64,000 bases of DNA from Nocardioides cavernae (GCF_016907475.1 NZ_JAFBCA010000001.1:1302001-1366000); one strand, 5' to 3'; counted from the first letter of the stretch, positions 24,252 through 33,474 are shown. Numbers and translations: made by a program. Notes: generated from the sequence alone by a model not told the origin.

Positions 24252-24581
24252 TCAGTCCGAGGAGGACGAGCTGGAGGACGACCCCGACGACGAGCTCGAG
24301 GAGGACGAGCCGGAGGACGGGCTCGACGAGCTGGTCGACGGGGTCGAGGACGACGAGGAGCTGGAGCCGGTGGACGACGAAGCCGGCGTCGAGGAGCCGG
24401 AGTCCGAGCGGCTGTCGGTGCGGTAGAAGCCCGAGCCCTTGAACACCACGCCCACGGCGTTGAAGAGCTTGCGCAGCCGGCCGTCGCACTCCGGGCAGAC
24501 GGTCAGGGCGTCCTCGCTGAAGCTCTGGAACTGCTCGAACGAGTGGCCGCACTCGGTGCAGGCGTACTGGTAGGTCGGCAT
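24252..24581 (-). CDS. FmdB-type zinc-ribbon protein with Ser-rich tail
   Basis: A 109-residue cytosolic protein. Residues 1-45 are the FmdB/CxxC regulatory zinc ribbon: 'MPTYQYACTECGHSFEQ' and 'VCPECDGRLRKLF', giving two CxxC pairs, followed by the usual 'VGVVFKGSGFYRTDSR'. Residues ~60-109 are almost only Ser with scattered Thr and Pro, a low-complexity tail often seen in actinobacterial members. AGAGGA before the ATG at 24581 is a clear ribosome binding site. The family takes its name from a formamidase operon; function is not known here. It is divergent from the penicillin-acylase gene. Confidence 0.88.
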   Translation of the reverse strand: MPTYQYACTECGHSFEQFQSFSEDALTVCPECDGRLRKLFNAVGVVFKGSGFYRTDSRSDSGSSTPASSSTGSSSSSSSTPSTSSSSPSSGSSSSSSSSGSSSSSSSSD

Positions 24582-24685
24582 GTGGGTCCTCTGGCAGCGA
24601 CGGTGGTGCGGGATCGGCCGGGCCGGCGCGACGCGCTGGCACTCGGGCCCTTCGACTGCCAATGGTACGGCACAATGGTCGAGCG

Positions 24686-27355
24686 ATGACCGAGCCTGCC
24701 GACACCCCCGACTCCACCCCCGACTCCACCCCCGCGACCGAGCAGACCACCGAGCCCGCCAGCGACTCCGGTCGCGGCTCGCGCTGGCAGGCCTTCAAGC
24801 GTGCGCCCCGGGCGGTGCGATGGACGGCCTGGACGGCGCTGGGCCTCGTGGTGCTGCTCCTGGTGCTCGCCGCGGCGGCCGTGGTCGTCGTACGCCGGCC
24901 GCTGCCGCAGACCGACGGCGAGATCGAGGTCCCCGGCCTGTCGGCGAGCGTCGAGGTGGTCCGCGACGAGCAGGGCATCGCGCAGGTCTACGCCGACACC
25001 GACGCCGACCTGATGTTCGCGCAGGGCTTCGTGCACGCGCAGGAACGCTTCTTCGAGATGGACTTCCGCCGCCACGTGACCGCGGGTCGGCTCTCGGAGA
25101 TCTTCGGTTCCGACACCCTCGAGACCGACCGCTTCATCCGCACGATGGGCTGGCGCCGCGTCGCCGAGCGCGAGTGGGCGCTGCTGGAGCCGGCGACGCG
25201 TGACGCGCTGACGGCGTACGCCGCCGGGGTCAACGCCTACATCGCCGACCGCAGCCCGTCGCAGCTGGCGGCTGAGTACAGCGTGCTGGGGCTCACCGGC
25301 CTCGACTACTCCCCGGCGGAGTGGGACCCGATCGACTCGCTCGCCTGGCTCAAGGCGATGGCGTGGGACCTGCGCGGCAACATGGACGCCGAGGTCGACC
25401 GGGTGCTGCTCTCGCTCGACCACACCGAGGACGAGATCGCCTCGCTGTGGCCCGCCTACCCCTTCGACGAGCACCCGCCGATCGTCAGCGGCGGCGGGGT
25501 CGTCGACGGGGTCTTCGAGCAGAACGCCTCGGGCAACGCGACCCGCAACCCCCGCCGGCCGGCGTACGCCCCGGGTGTCGTCGCCGCCCTCGAGCGGGTG
25601 CGCGACCGGCTCGACGCGATGCCCGAGCTGATCGGCAAGGGCCGCGGGATCGGCAGCAACTCGTGGGTCGTCGACGGGGAGCACAGCGCGACCGGCAAGC
25701 CGATCCTGGCCAACGACCCCCACCTCGGCATCAGCCAGCCCGGCATCTGGATGCAGATGGGTCTGCACTGCCGCGCGCGGACGGCCGACTGCACGCTCGA
25801 CACGTCGGGCTTCACGTTCTCCGGGGTGCCGGGCGTCATCATCGGCCACAACGCCGACATCGCGTGGGGGATGACCAACCTCGGCCCCGACGTCACCGAC
25901 CTCTTCCTCGAGCAGACCGAGGGCGACGACCGCTACGTCCGCGACGGCGCGACCGAGGCGATGGAGGTGCACACCGAGACGATCAAGGTGCGCGGCGGGG
26001 ACGACGTCGAGATGCGCGTGCGCGAGACGGTCCACGGGCCGCTGATCAGCGACGTCTCGACGGAGTTCGCGACCGTCGGCGCCAACGCACCCACCGATGA
26101 GCCGGGCGAGCGGGGGAGCGGGTACGCCGTCGCGCTGGCATGGACCGCCCTCGAGCCGGCGCCGACCGCCGACGCGATCCTCGCCCTCAACCGCGCCTCG
26201 GACTGGGACTCGTTCCGTGCGGCCGCCGCCGACTTCTCGGTGCCTGCGCAGAACCTCGTCTACGCCGACCGGGAGGGCCACATCGGCTACCAGTCGCCCG
26301 GCCGGATCCCGATCCGCCGGGCCGGCAACGACGGCACCATGCCGGTGGAGGGCTGGGTCAGCGCCAACGACTGGACCGGCGAGTACATCCCCTTCGACGG
26401 GCTGCCGGGCGTGCTGGACCCGGAGGAGGGCTTCATCGCGACGGCCAACCAGGCCGTCATCGACGAGCGCTACCCCTACCTCCTCACCAAGGACTGGGAC
26501 TACGGCTACCGCTCGACGCGCATCCGCGAGGTGCTCGAGAGCGAGGGCGAGCTGTCCGTCTCGGAGATGGCCGGGCTCCAGCTCGACTCCACCAACCCGA
26601 TGGCCGAGACGCTGGTGCCCTACCTCCTCGACGTCGAGGCGCTGCCGTCCCCCTACTACCGCAACGCCCAGAACCTGCTGCGCGACTGGGACTTCTCCTC
26701 GCCGGTCGACAGTCCGGCCGCCGCCTACTTCAACGTCGTGTGGCGCACGATCCTCGACAAGACCTTCCACGACGAGCTGCGGCAGCGCACCTGGCCCGAC
26801 GGCGGCGACCGGTGGTTCCGCGTGGTCAGCCAGCTGCTGTCGGAGCCCGCCGGGCCGTGGTGGGACGACGTACGCACCGACGACACGGTGGAGACCCGTG
26901 ACGACATCCTGCGGGCCTCGCTCATCGACGCCCGCGACGAGATGACGCGCCGTCAGTCCCGCGACCCGCGCCTGTGGGAGTGGGGGCACCTGCACCGCAT
27001 GAACCTCCGCAACCCCACGCTCGGCGAGTCGGGCGTCGCGCCGGTCGAGCGCCTCTTCAACCGCAACGACTGGGAGGTGGGCGGCGGCTCGTCCATCGTC
27101 GACGCCACGTCGTGGAACGCCGTCGAGGGCTTCGAGGTCACCGCCGCACCGTCGATGCGGATGGTCGTCTCGCTCGCCGACTGGGACGACTCGCGGTGGA
27201 TCAACCTCACCGGCGTCTCCGGGCACCCGGCCTCGTCGCACTTCTCCGACCAGACCGAGCTCTACGTCGACGGCGAGACGCTGCCCTGGGCCTTCACCCG
27301 TGGCGCCGTCCAGGCGGCGGCCGAGGACACCCTGGTGCTCACGCCTGCGGAGTGA
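24686..27355 (+). CDS. penicillin acylase family N-terminal nucleophile hydrolase, membrane-anchored
   Basis: An Ntn-hydrolase precursor of 889 residues that in this family cleaves amide bonds such as acyl-homoserine lactones or beta-lactams after self-processing. Thr/Pro-rich head, one membrane helix (about 48-69), then alpha-domain 'VEVVRDEQGIAQVYADT' and 'FAQGFVHAQERFFEMDFRRHVTAGRLSEIFG'. The autocleavage point is before Ser326 in 'GRGIGSNSWVVDGEHS', followed by 'KPILANDPHLGISQPGIW' and 'GHNADIAWGMTNLGPDVTDLF' with the oxyanion Asn region. Length is typical. The ATG at 24686 follows CACAAT; an ATG at 24662 would add eight residues. The substrate is unknown; quorum quenching is one possibility and not more. 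Confidence 0.9.
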   Translation: MTEPADTPDSTPDSTPATEQTTEPASDSGRGSRWQAFKRAPRAVRWTAWTALGLVVLLLVLAAAAVVVVRRPLPQTDGEIEVPGLSASVEVVRDEQGIAQVYADTDADLMFAQGFVHAQERFFEMDFRRHVTAGRLSEIFGSDTLETDRFIRTMGWRRVAEREWALLEPATRDALTAYAAGVNAYIADRSPSQLAAEYSVLGLTGLDYSPAEWDPIDSLAWLKAMAWDLRGNMDAEVDRVLLSLDHTEDEIASLWPAYPFDEHPPIVSGGGVVDGVFEQNASGNATRNPRRPAYAPGVVAALERVRDRLDAMPELIGKGRGIGSNSWVVDGEHSATGKPILANDPHLGISQPGIWMQMGLHCRARTADCTLDTSGFTFSGVPGVIIGHNADIAWGMTNLGPDVTDLFLEQTEGDDRYVRDGATEAMEVHTETIKVRGGDDVEMRVRETVHGPLISDVSTEFATVGANAPTDEPGERGSGYAVALAWTALEPAPTADAILALNRASDWDSFRAAAADFSVPAQNLVYADREGHIGYQSPGRIPIRRAGNDGTMPVEGWVSANDWTGEYIPFDGLPGVLDPEEGFIATANQAVIDERYPYLLTKDWDYGYRSTRIREVLESEGELSVSEMAGLQLDSTNPMAETLVPYLLDVEALPSPYYRNAQNLLRDWDFSSPVDSPAAAYFNVVWRTILDKTFHDELRQRTWPDGGDRWFRVVSQLLSEPAGPWWDDVRTDDTVETRDDILRASLIDARDEMTRRQSRDPRLWEWGHLHRMNLRNPTLGESGVAPVERLFNRNDWEVGGGSSIVDATSWNAVEGFEVTAAPSMRMVVSLADWDDSRWINLTGVSGHPASSHFSDQTELYVDGETLPWAFTRGAVQAAAEDTLVLTPAE

Positions 27356-27372
27356 GTCCCACCCGTCCCGGG

Positions 27373-27457
27373 AGTCACCGGATATCCGGTGACTTTCACA
27401 CTTTGCACCCAAGATCCCGGGTGCAAAGTGTGAGTCTCACCGGATATCCGGTGACTC
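27373..27457. repeat. A-B-A compound palindrome at the 5-FCL gene end
   Basis: The perfect palindrome TCACCGGATATCCGGTGA occurs twice (27375-27392 within a 22-bp palindrome, and 27437-27454). Between them an unrelated inverted repeat TCACACTTTGCACCC (27396-27410) pairs perfectly with 27419-27433. The second copy contains the stop codon and last codons of the 5-FCL gene. Convergent genes flank it. Confidence 0.85.
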
Positions 27458-28039
27458 CAGCAGGGCCCTGACCCCGTGCGACGTCAGGGCGAAGCCGACC
27501 CGCACGTCGTGGGGCTCGGCGGGCACGGCGAGGCCGACCTCGTCGTCGTACAGCACCACGGCGACGGGGGTGCCGGGGGAGACGCGGGGCAGGGCGCGGT
27601 CGTAGCACCCGCCGCCCTGGCCGAGCCGCGCTCCGGACAGCGAGACCCCGGTGCCCGGCACGAGGACGACGTCGGCCTGCGCGATCGCCTCGCGCCCGAG
27701 TCGTGGCGCGGTCGGCTCGAGGAGGCCGCGCACCGCGGGGGCGAGGCCCTCCCGACCGGTGTACTCGGCCCAGTCGAGGTCGAGCCCCGGCAGCACCACC
27801 GGCAGCAGCACCCGCTTGCCGGCTGCGGCGAGCACGTCGAGCAGGAGGCCGGTGCCGGGCTCGCTGCCGACCGAGACGTACGCCGCGACGGTGGCGGCGG
27901 ACCGGACCGGCTCCCACGCCAGCGCCGCGTCGGCGACGGACGCCGCGAACCCGCCGGCGGCCTCGAGCGGGCGCCGCTTGCGGGCAGCCAGCACCTGGTC
28001 GCGCAGTGCGGTCTTGGCCGCCGAGTGTCCTGGTCCCAC
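27437..28039 (-). CDS. 5-formyltetrahydrofolate cyclo-ligase
   Basis: ATP-dependent conversion of 5-formyl-THF to 5,10-methenyl-THF, salvaging a storage folate. The 200 residues carry the family pattern: 'KTALRDQVLAARKRR' at the N-terminus, 'VAAYVSVGSEPGTGLLLDVL' (about 48-67), 'LLPVVLP', 'LVPGTGVS...ARLGQGGGCYDRALPR' with the ATP-phosphate loop and the Tyr-Asp-Arg, and 'PAEPHDVRVGFALTS'. The GTG at 28039 follows TAGGCT by six bases, a leaderless start. The C-terminal 'LLESPDIR' is encoded by a palindromic element, so the tail has probably been remodelled. Divergent from the ugp operon with only 22 bases between start codons. Confidence 0.9.
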   Translation of the reverse strand: MGPGHSAAKTALRDQVLAARKRRPLEAAGGFAASVADAALAWEPVRSAATVAAYVSVGSEPGTGLLLDVLAAAGKRVLLPVVLPGLDLDWAEYTGREGLAPAVRGLLEPTAPRLGREAIAQADVVLVPGTGVSLSGARLGQGGGCYDRALPRVSPGTPVAVVLYDDEVGLAVPAEPHDVRVGFALTSHGVRALLESPDIR

Positions 28040-28045
28040 ACCGGC

Positions 28046-28051
28046 AGCCTA
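28046..28051 (-). promoter_or_regulatory. -10 hexamer for 5-FCL, overlapping the ugp -10
   Basis: TAGGCT on the minus strand, six bases before the GTG at 28039. It shares two bases with the plus-strand hexamer TACGAT. Confidence 0.6.
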
Positions 28052-28055
28052 CGAT
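28050..28055 (+). promoter_or_regulatory. -10 hexamer for the ugp-moeA operon
   Basis: TACGAT, six bases before the ATG at 28062, predicting a leaderless operon mRNA. Overlaps the divergent hexamer by two bases. Confidence 0.65.
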
Positions 28056-28061
28056 CGAAGC

Positions 28062-29477
28062 ATGGCAAGCAAGGGCAACCCGCAGGGCCTCGCGCTCGCG
28101 CGCGAGAAGATGCGCCAGGCCGGCGTGGACGACGTCGCGATCGACACGTTCGCGCACTACTACCGGCTCCTCGAGCACGGTGAGACCGGCATGATCGCCG
28201 AGGGCTCGATCGAGCCCCTCGACATGGAGTCGCTGGCCGACGTCGAGGTCGCCGAGGGCGACGCCGCCGAGGCCGTCCGCAAGACCGCGGTCATCAAGCT
28301 CAACGGCGGCCTCGGCACGTCGATGGGCATGGAGCGAGCGAAGTCGCTGCTGTGCGTGCGCCGCGGCCTGAGCTTCCTCGACATCATCGCCCGGCAGGTG
28401 CTGCACCTCCGCAAGGAGTACGACGCCACGCTGCCGCTGCTGTTCATGAACTCCTTCCGCACCTCGTCCGACACCATGGCCGCGCTCGCGCGCTACGAGG
28501 ACCTTCCGGTCGAGGGCCTGCCGCTGGAGTTCCTGCAGAACAAGGAGCCCAAGCTCCTCGCCGCCGACCTGATGCCCGCGGCCTACCCGAAGCAGCCCGA
28601 CCTCGAGTGGTGCCCGCCCGGCCACGGCGACATCTACACCGCGCTGCGCGGCACCGGCCTGCTGGCGCGGCTGCTCGACGCCGGCTACCGCTACGTCTTC
28701 GTCTCCAACTCCGACAACCTCGGCGCGGTGCCCGACGCGCGGGTGGCCGGCTGGTTCGCCCAGAGCGGGGCGCCGTTCGCCATCGAGGCCGTGCGTCGTA
28801 CGCCCTCGGACCGCAAGGGCGGCCACTTCGCCCGCCGGAAGGCCGACGGCCGCATCGTGCTGCGCGAGTCCGCGCAGACGCTCGACGCCGACAAGGACGC
28901 GCTGGCCGACCTCACCCGCCACAAGTACTGCTCGACCAACAACCTGTGGTTCGACCTGCAGGCGATGGTCGACGCGCTCGACGCCCGCGGCGGCATCCTC
29001 GGCCTGCCGCTGATCAAGAACGTCAAGCACCTCGACCCGGCCGACAGCTCGACGCCCGAGGTCATCCAGATCGAGACGGCGATGGGCGCCGCGATCGAGG
29101 TGTTCGAGGGCGCGCTCACGATCGAGGTCGGCCGCGACCGCTTCGTCCCCGTGAAGACGACCGACGACCTGCTCGTGCTGCGCTCCGACGTCTACGACCT
29201 CGGCCGCGACTTCGTGCTCGACCAGACGGGCGACGAGGTGCCGTTCGTGTCGCTGGACGGCGACTTCTACAAGCTGGTCGGTGACTTCGACAAGCGCTTC
29301 CCCGAGGGCGCCCCGTCGCTGCGGGAGGCCGAGTCGTTCACCGTCGAGGGCGACTGGACCTTCGGCAAGGGCGTGCGCGTCGTGGGCGACGTCGCGCTCG
29401 GGGCCTCCTCCGCCCAGCGCATCGAGGGCGGCACCGTCCTGAGCGAGCCGGACCCGGCCCAGGGCACCGATGGCTGA
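28062..29477 (+). CDS. UTP-glucose-1-phosphate uridylyltransferase (eukaryotic-type UDPGP family)
   Basis: Makes UDP-glucose from UTP and glucose-1-phosphate for glycan and wall synthesis. The 471 residues belong to the eukaryote-like UDPGP family, not to bacterial GalU. Visible motifs are 'AVIKLNGGLGTSMGMERAKSLL' (nucleotide loop, residues ~75-95), 'LLFMNSFRTSSDT', 'WCPPGHGDIYTALRG', 'YVFVSNSDNLGAVPD', 'RRKADGR...KYCSTNNLWFDL' and 'LPLIKNVKHLDP'. The ATG at 28062 follows a -10 hexamer directly. It overlaps moeA by eight bases and heads the operon. This gene before moeA/glp is a conserved actinobacterial order as I recall it from other genomes. Confidence 0.93.
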   Translation: MASKGNPQGLALAREKMRQAGVDDVAIDTFAHYYRLLEHGETGMIAEGSIEPLDMESLADVEVAEGDAAEAVRKTAVIKLNGGLGTSMGMERAKSLLCVRRGLSFLDIIARQVLHLRKEYDATLPLLFMNSFRTSSDTMAALARYEDLPVEGLPLEFLQNKEPKLLAADLMPAAYPKQPDLEWCPPGHGDIYTALRGTGLLARLLDAGYRYVFVSNSDNLGAVPDARVAGWFAQSGAPFAIEAVRRTPSDRKGGHFARRKADGRIVLRESAQTLDADKDALADLTRHKYCSTNNLWFDLQAMVDALDARGGILGLPLIKNVKHLDPADSSTPEVIQIETAMGAAIEVFEGALTIEVGRDRFVPVKTTDDLLVLRSDVYDLGRDFVLDQTGDEVPFVSLDGDFYKLVGDFDKRFPEGAPSLREAESFTVEGDWTFGKGVRVVGDVALGASSAQRIEGGTVLSEPDPAQGTDG

Positions 29478-30698
29478 CCTGCTGCCCGTTGCCGACTACG
29501 TCGAGCGCATCCTCGCCACGGTCTCCCCGCTGCCGGCCTTCCCGCAGCCCCTGATGGAGGCCCTCGGGCTCGCCCTGGCCGAGGACGTGGTCGCACCGAT
29601 CTCGCTGCCGAGCTTCGACAACTCCGCGATGGACGGCTACGCCGTGGTCGCCGAGGACGTCGCCGGCGCGAGCGAGGACGCCCCGGTCACCCTCCCTGTC
29701 GTCGGTGAGATCGGTGCCGGCCAGTCCTCGATCCTGGCCCTGTCGCCGGGCACCGCGGTCAAGATCATGACCGGCGCCCCAGTGCCGGCCGGCGCGACGA
29801 CGGTCGTGCCCTACGAGTGGACCGACCGCGGCGTCGCCAACGTGCGGATCGGCCGCGCCGCCACGCCCGGCCAGCACATCCGGCCGACCGGCGACGACAT
29901 CACCGAGGGCGACATGCTGCTGGAGGAGGGCACGGTCCTGGGGCCGCGCCACCTCGGCATGCTCGCCGCCGTGGGTCGCGCGACCGTCCGCACCCGGCCC
30001 CGCCCGCGCGTCGTCGTCATCTCCACCGGCTCCGAGCTCCGCGACCCCGGTACGCCGCTGGGCCGCGACTCGATCTACGACGGCAACTCCTACCTCCTGG
30101 CCGCCGCCGCCCGCGCGGCCGGTGCGATCGCCTACCGCGTCGGCATCGTTCCCGACGAGACGCACGCCTTCTCCGAGGCGCTGAGCGACCAGCTCGTCCG
30201 TGCCGACATCGTCGTCACGAGCGGCGGCGTGAGCGAGGGCGACTTCGACGTCGTCAAGGAGTCGTTGTCGCACCACGGCTCGATGTGGTTCGGCGGCGTC
30301 GGCATGCAGCCCGGCAAGCCGCAGGGCTTCGGCACCGTCGGCGAGGACGACACTCCGGTCTTCACCCTCCCCGGCAACCCGGTCTCGTCCTACGTCTCGT
30401 TCGAGATGTTCGTGCTGCCCGCGATCCGCCGGATGATGGGCAAGCTGCCCTACGCCCGGCCCGCCGGGCGCGCCCGGCTCACCCACGGCCTGTCGTCGCC
30501 GGAGGGCAAGGTGCAGCTCGTCCGCGGCCACTACGAGACCGACCGTGGCGGCACCTTCGTGTCGCCCGTCGGCGGTCACGGCTCGCACCTCATCGGCGAC
30601 CTCGCTGCGGCCAACTGCCTCATCGAGGTGCCCGCCGACACGACCGCGATCCCGGCCGGCGAGATGGTCGCCATCCGCAAGCTCGACGAGGAGTTCTG

Positions 30699-30699
<1 letters not shown>
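29470..30699 (+). CDS. moeA: MoeA/gephyrin-like molybdopterin molybdenumtransferase (Glp candidate)
   Basis: Inserts molybdate into adenylated molybdopterin, the last step of Moco synthesis. The 409 residues show the MoeA domains: '[15 protein letters not shown]' (residues ~45-59), '[20 protein letters not shown]', '[14 protein letters not shown]', then the MogA-like domain '[14 protein letters not shown]...YDGNSYLL', '[17 protein letters not shown]' and '[20 protein letters not shown]'. In Corynebacterium glutamicum a MoeA homologue (Glp) was shown to bind FtsZ and the membrane receptor GlpR; the sepX/glpR gene four genes downstream makes a divisome role possible here. Which role dominates cannot be read from the sequence. 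Confidence 0.92.
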
Positions 30700-31178
<479 letters not shown>

Positions 31179-31182
31179 CACC

Positions 31183-31668
31183 GTGGCAGCGATGAGCCTC
31201 CAGGCGGCGGTGGTCGTCGCGTCCAACCGCGCCGCGGCCGGGACGTACGCCGACGAGACCGGGCCGCTGATCGCCGGCTGGCTGCGCGAGCAGGGCTTCG
31301 AGTGCGGCGACCCCGCCGTCGTCCCCGACGGCGACCCGGTGCGCGAGGCGATTGCCGCGGCCGTGGCCGCCGGCGCCCGGCTGGTCCTCACCACCGGTGG
31401 CACCGGTCTCACGCCCACCGACCGCACACCGGAGGCAACCGCGCCGCTGCTCGACCGCGAGGTGCCCGGGATCGCCGAGGCGATCCGCGCGGCCGGGGTG
31501 GCCAAGGGCGTGCCGACGGCGATGCTCTCGCGTGGCCTCGCCGGGATCACCGGCGACTGCCTGGTCGTCAACCTCCCCGGCTCCCGCGGCGGGGTGAAGG
31601 ACGGCCTGGGCGTCCTCGAGCCCGTCGTCCGCCACGCCGTGGAGCAGGTCGTCGGGAGCGACCATTGA
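31183..31668 (+). CDS. mog: MogA/MoaB family molybdopterin adenylyltransferase
   Basis: Adenylates molybdopterin with ATP before metal insertion by MoeA. The 161 residues are a single MoCF-biosynthesis domain: 'AAVVVASNRAAAGTYADETGPLI' (residues ~8-30), 'LVLTTGGTGLTPTDRTPEAT' (about 68-87, the nucleotide loop with Gly-Gly-Thr-Gly), 'PGIAEAIRAAG' and 'LVVNLPGSRGGVKDGLGVL'. GTG at 31183 or ATG at 31192 can start it. It follows moaC by four bases and its stop overlaps the next start. Confidence 0.92.
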   Translation: MAAMSLQAAVVVASNRAAAGTYADETGPLIAGWLREQGFECGDPAVVPDGDPVREAIAAAVAAGARLVLTTGGTGLTPTDRTPEATAPLLDREVPGIAEAIRAAGVAKGVPTAMLSRGLAGITGDCLVVNLPGSRGGVKDGLGVLEPVVRHAVEQVVGSDH

Positions 31669-32285
31669 GCGGCCTGTCCGTCACCTCTCCCGGGTGGCCC
31701 GCCCGGCTGGAGTCGCAGGGCCTGGTCGTGCGCGCCCTTCGCAGGTCCGACGCCGACGAGTGGCAGGCCGTGCGCGCCCGCAACCACGACTGGCTGCGGC
31801 CGTGGGACGCCACCGTGCCGCCGGGCGCATCGCCGCGCCCGTCGTCGTACAAGGTGGTCACCCGTTCCCTGCTCCACCAGGCCAAGCTGGGGCAGTGCCT
31901 GCCCTTCGTCATCGAGGTAGGGGGCAGCTTCGCCGGCCAGGTCACGGTGAGCAACGTCGCGCGCGGCTCGGCGCAGTGGGGGTCGATCGGCTACTGGGTC
32001 GCCGCCGAGGTCGCCGGCCGCGGGATCGCGCCCCGCGCAGTGGGCATGGTGATCGACCACTGCCTCGGCCCCGTCGGGCTGCACCGCGTCGAGATCTGCG
32101 TCCGTCCAGAGAACACCAACTCCCTGCGCGTGGTGGAGAAGCTGGGTCTCGAGCAGGTGGGGTACGCCCCACGCTTCCTGCACATCGACGGGGCGTGGCG
32201 CGACCACCGGATCTTCGCGGTCACGGCTGAGGAGGCCCCTGAGGGTGTGGTCACGCGGCTCGAGACACACCAGTCACACCAGTAG
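31665..32285 (+). CDS. RimJ/RimL-like GNAT acetyltransferase
   Basis: A 206-residue N-acetyltransferase of the RimJ branch, which acetylates N-termini of ribosomal or other proteins. 'LVVRALRRSDADEWQAVRARNHDWLRPW' covers the N-terminal fold, 'QVTVSNVARGSAQWGSIGYWV' the central strands, 'GRGIAPRAVGMVIDHCLG' the acetyl-CoA loop (about 115-132), and 'LHRVEICVRPENTNSLRVVEKLG' the last GNAT motif. The only start near the operon junction is the TTG at 31665 overlapping the mog stop (TTGA); no in-frame ATG or GTG occurs until inside the fold. Its target is unknown. Confidence 0.88.
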   Translation: MSGLSVTSPGWPARLESQGLVVRALRRSDADEWQAVRARNHDWLRPWDATVPPGASPRPSSYKVVTRSLLHQAKLGQCLPFVIEVGGSFAGQVTVSNVARGSAQWGSIGYWVAAEVAGRGIAPRAVGMVIDHCLGPVGLHRVEICVRPENTNSLRVVEKLGLEQVGYAPRFLHIDGAWRDHRIFAVTAEEAPEGVVTRLETHQSHQ

Positions 32286-32333
32286 TTCTGCGACACACCA
32301 CTTGACATCCGCCTCGCTCACGCTCCCCGCTCC

Positions 32334-32339
32334 TACGCT
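32334..32339 (+). promoter_or_regulatory. -10 hexamer for sepX/glpR
   Basis: TACGCT six bases before the GTG at 32346. It gives sepX its own leaderless promoter in the 60-base gap after the Moco operon. Confidence 0.55.
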
Positions 32340-32345
32340 TCGAAC

Positions 32346-33275
32346 GTGGACCTGAGCGCTCTCATCTTCGTCGCCCTTGCCGTGGCGTGGGCCGTCTACC
32401 TGATCCCCAAGGCCCTCAAGCACCATGACGAGGTCGTCCGCAGCCGTTCCGTCGAGAAGTTCTCCCACACGATGCGCGTCCTCGCCCGACGCGAGCCCGT
32501 CGACCGCCGCAACGCGCGCCTGGTCGTCTCGCCGATCCGCGCCGCGCTGCGCCCGCCGGTCGAGACCAAGGCCCACGCCGAGCCCGAGGTCGTCGCCGCG
32601 TCGGTCACCACCGAGGTGACCCGTGAGGTCACCACCACCGTCACCGCGGGCCGTACGCCGACGAGCCAGCCGTCGCGTGCCCTGTCGCCGGTCGCCGAGC
32701 GGGCGTCCGCCCGCCGGGCCGCGAAGCGCCGCCGCAACGTCCTCGCGCTCGTCCTGCTCGCCAACGCCGTCGTGGTCGGCCTCGCTGTCGCGAAGGTCGT
32801 CGGCTGGCCGTGGGTCGCCGCGCCGGTCGCCGTCCTGGTCGCCTGGTTGGTGGCCTGCCGGGTGTCGGTGCGCGCAGAGCGCCGCCAGCGCGCCGCCCGC
32901 TCCGCGATCGAGATCGGCATGCCGCCGATCGTCGAGGAGGAGCTCGACGACTCCGACCACACCGGCGAGATCACGGTGACCCCGCCCCAACCCCGCGTGC
33001 CCGACGCCCCGGCCTCGCCCGCGGCCGACGCCCCCGCCGTGGTCACCGGCGAGGTCCAGGTCGTCGGCGCCTGGGACATGGTGCCCACCACGCTGCCGAC
33101 CTACGTGAGCAAGCCGGCCGCCCAGCGGCGTACGGTCTCCACGATCGACCTCGACTCCACAGGCGTCTGGTCGAGCGGCCACAACGACGGCGACTCCGCC
33201 CTCGCGCGCTCGGCCGAGCAGTCCGCCAAGGCGGCGCGCGAGGCCGGCGAGACCCGCCGCGCCAGCGGCGCCTGA
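32346..33275 (+). CDS. SepX/GlpR-like divisome membrane protein
   Basis: A 309-residue membrane protein: N-terminal helix 'LSALIFVALAVAWAVYLIP' (residues 3-21), 'EVVRSRSVEKFSHTMRVLARR' just after it, a disordered Thr/Val/Ala-rich cytosolic stretch, two further helices (about 138-180, 'VLALVLLANAVVVGLAVAKVVGW' and following), and a charged tail with 'WDMVPTTLPTYVSKPAAQRRTVSTIDL'. This pattern and the position after a MoeA-type gene match Streptomyces SepX and Corynebacterium GlpR, which recruit or control FtsZ. Membership is inferred from memory of those sequences, not alignment. GTG start, probably leaderless; the gene is followed by tRNA-Ala. Confidence 0.75.
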   Translation: MDLSALIFVALAVAWAVYLIPKALKHHDEVVRSRSVEKFSHTMRVLARREPVDRRNARLVVSPIRAALRPPVETKAHAEPEVVAASVTTEVTREVTTTVTAGRTPTSQPSRALSPVAERASARRAAKRRRNVLALVLLANAVVVGLAVAKVVGWPWVAAPVAVLVAWLVACRVSVRAERRQRAARSAIEIGMPPIVEEELDDSDHTGEITVTPPQPRVPDAPASPAADAPAVVTGEVQVVGAWDMVPTTLPTYVSKPAAQRRTVSTIDLDSTGVWSSGHNDGDSALARSAEQSAKAAREAGETRRASGA

Positions 33276-33355
33276 GCCCTGCTCCGCCGGACGCCAGGGC
33301 GATTGGGTGGGCGTCGAACCGCTCGTGTATCTTGGCGTCGCGCCTCCGGGCGCAT

Positions 33356-33431
<76 letters not shown>

Positions 33432-33441
33432 GCACGCCGAA

Positions 33442-33474
33442 GAACCCGTAGGTCGACATGACCTGCGGGTTTCT
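33442..33474 (+). terminator. terminator after tRNA-Ala
   Basis: AACCCGTAGGTC at 33443-33454 pairs with GACCTGCGGGTT (one G-U) around a five-base loop and is followed by TCT. It ends the tRNA transcript 12 bases after the CCA. Confidence 0.75.

Noticed and set aside
24252..24420. Acidic Glu/Asp-rich frame on the plus strand opposite the FmdB tail
   Set aside because: It is the mirror of Ser codons in the FmdB-type gene, has no start with a ribosome binding site, and the minus-strand zinc ribbon is unmistakable.
32303..32339. TTGACA at 32303 as the -35 of the sepX promoter
   Set aside because: The spacer to TACGCT would be about 26 bases, too long; only the -10 was kept.
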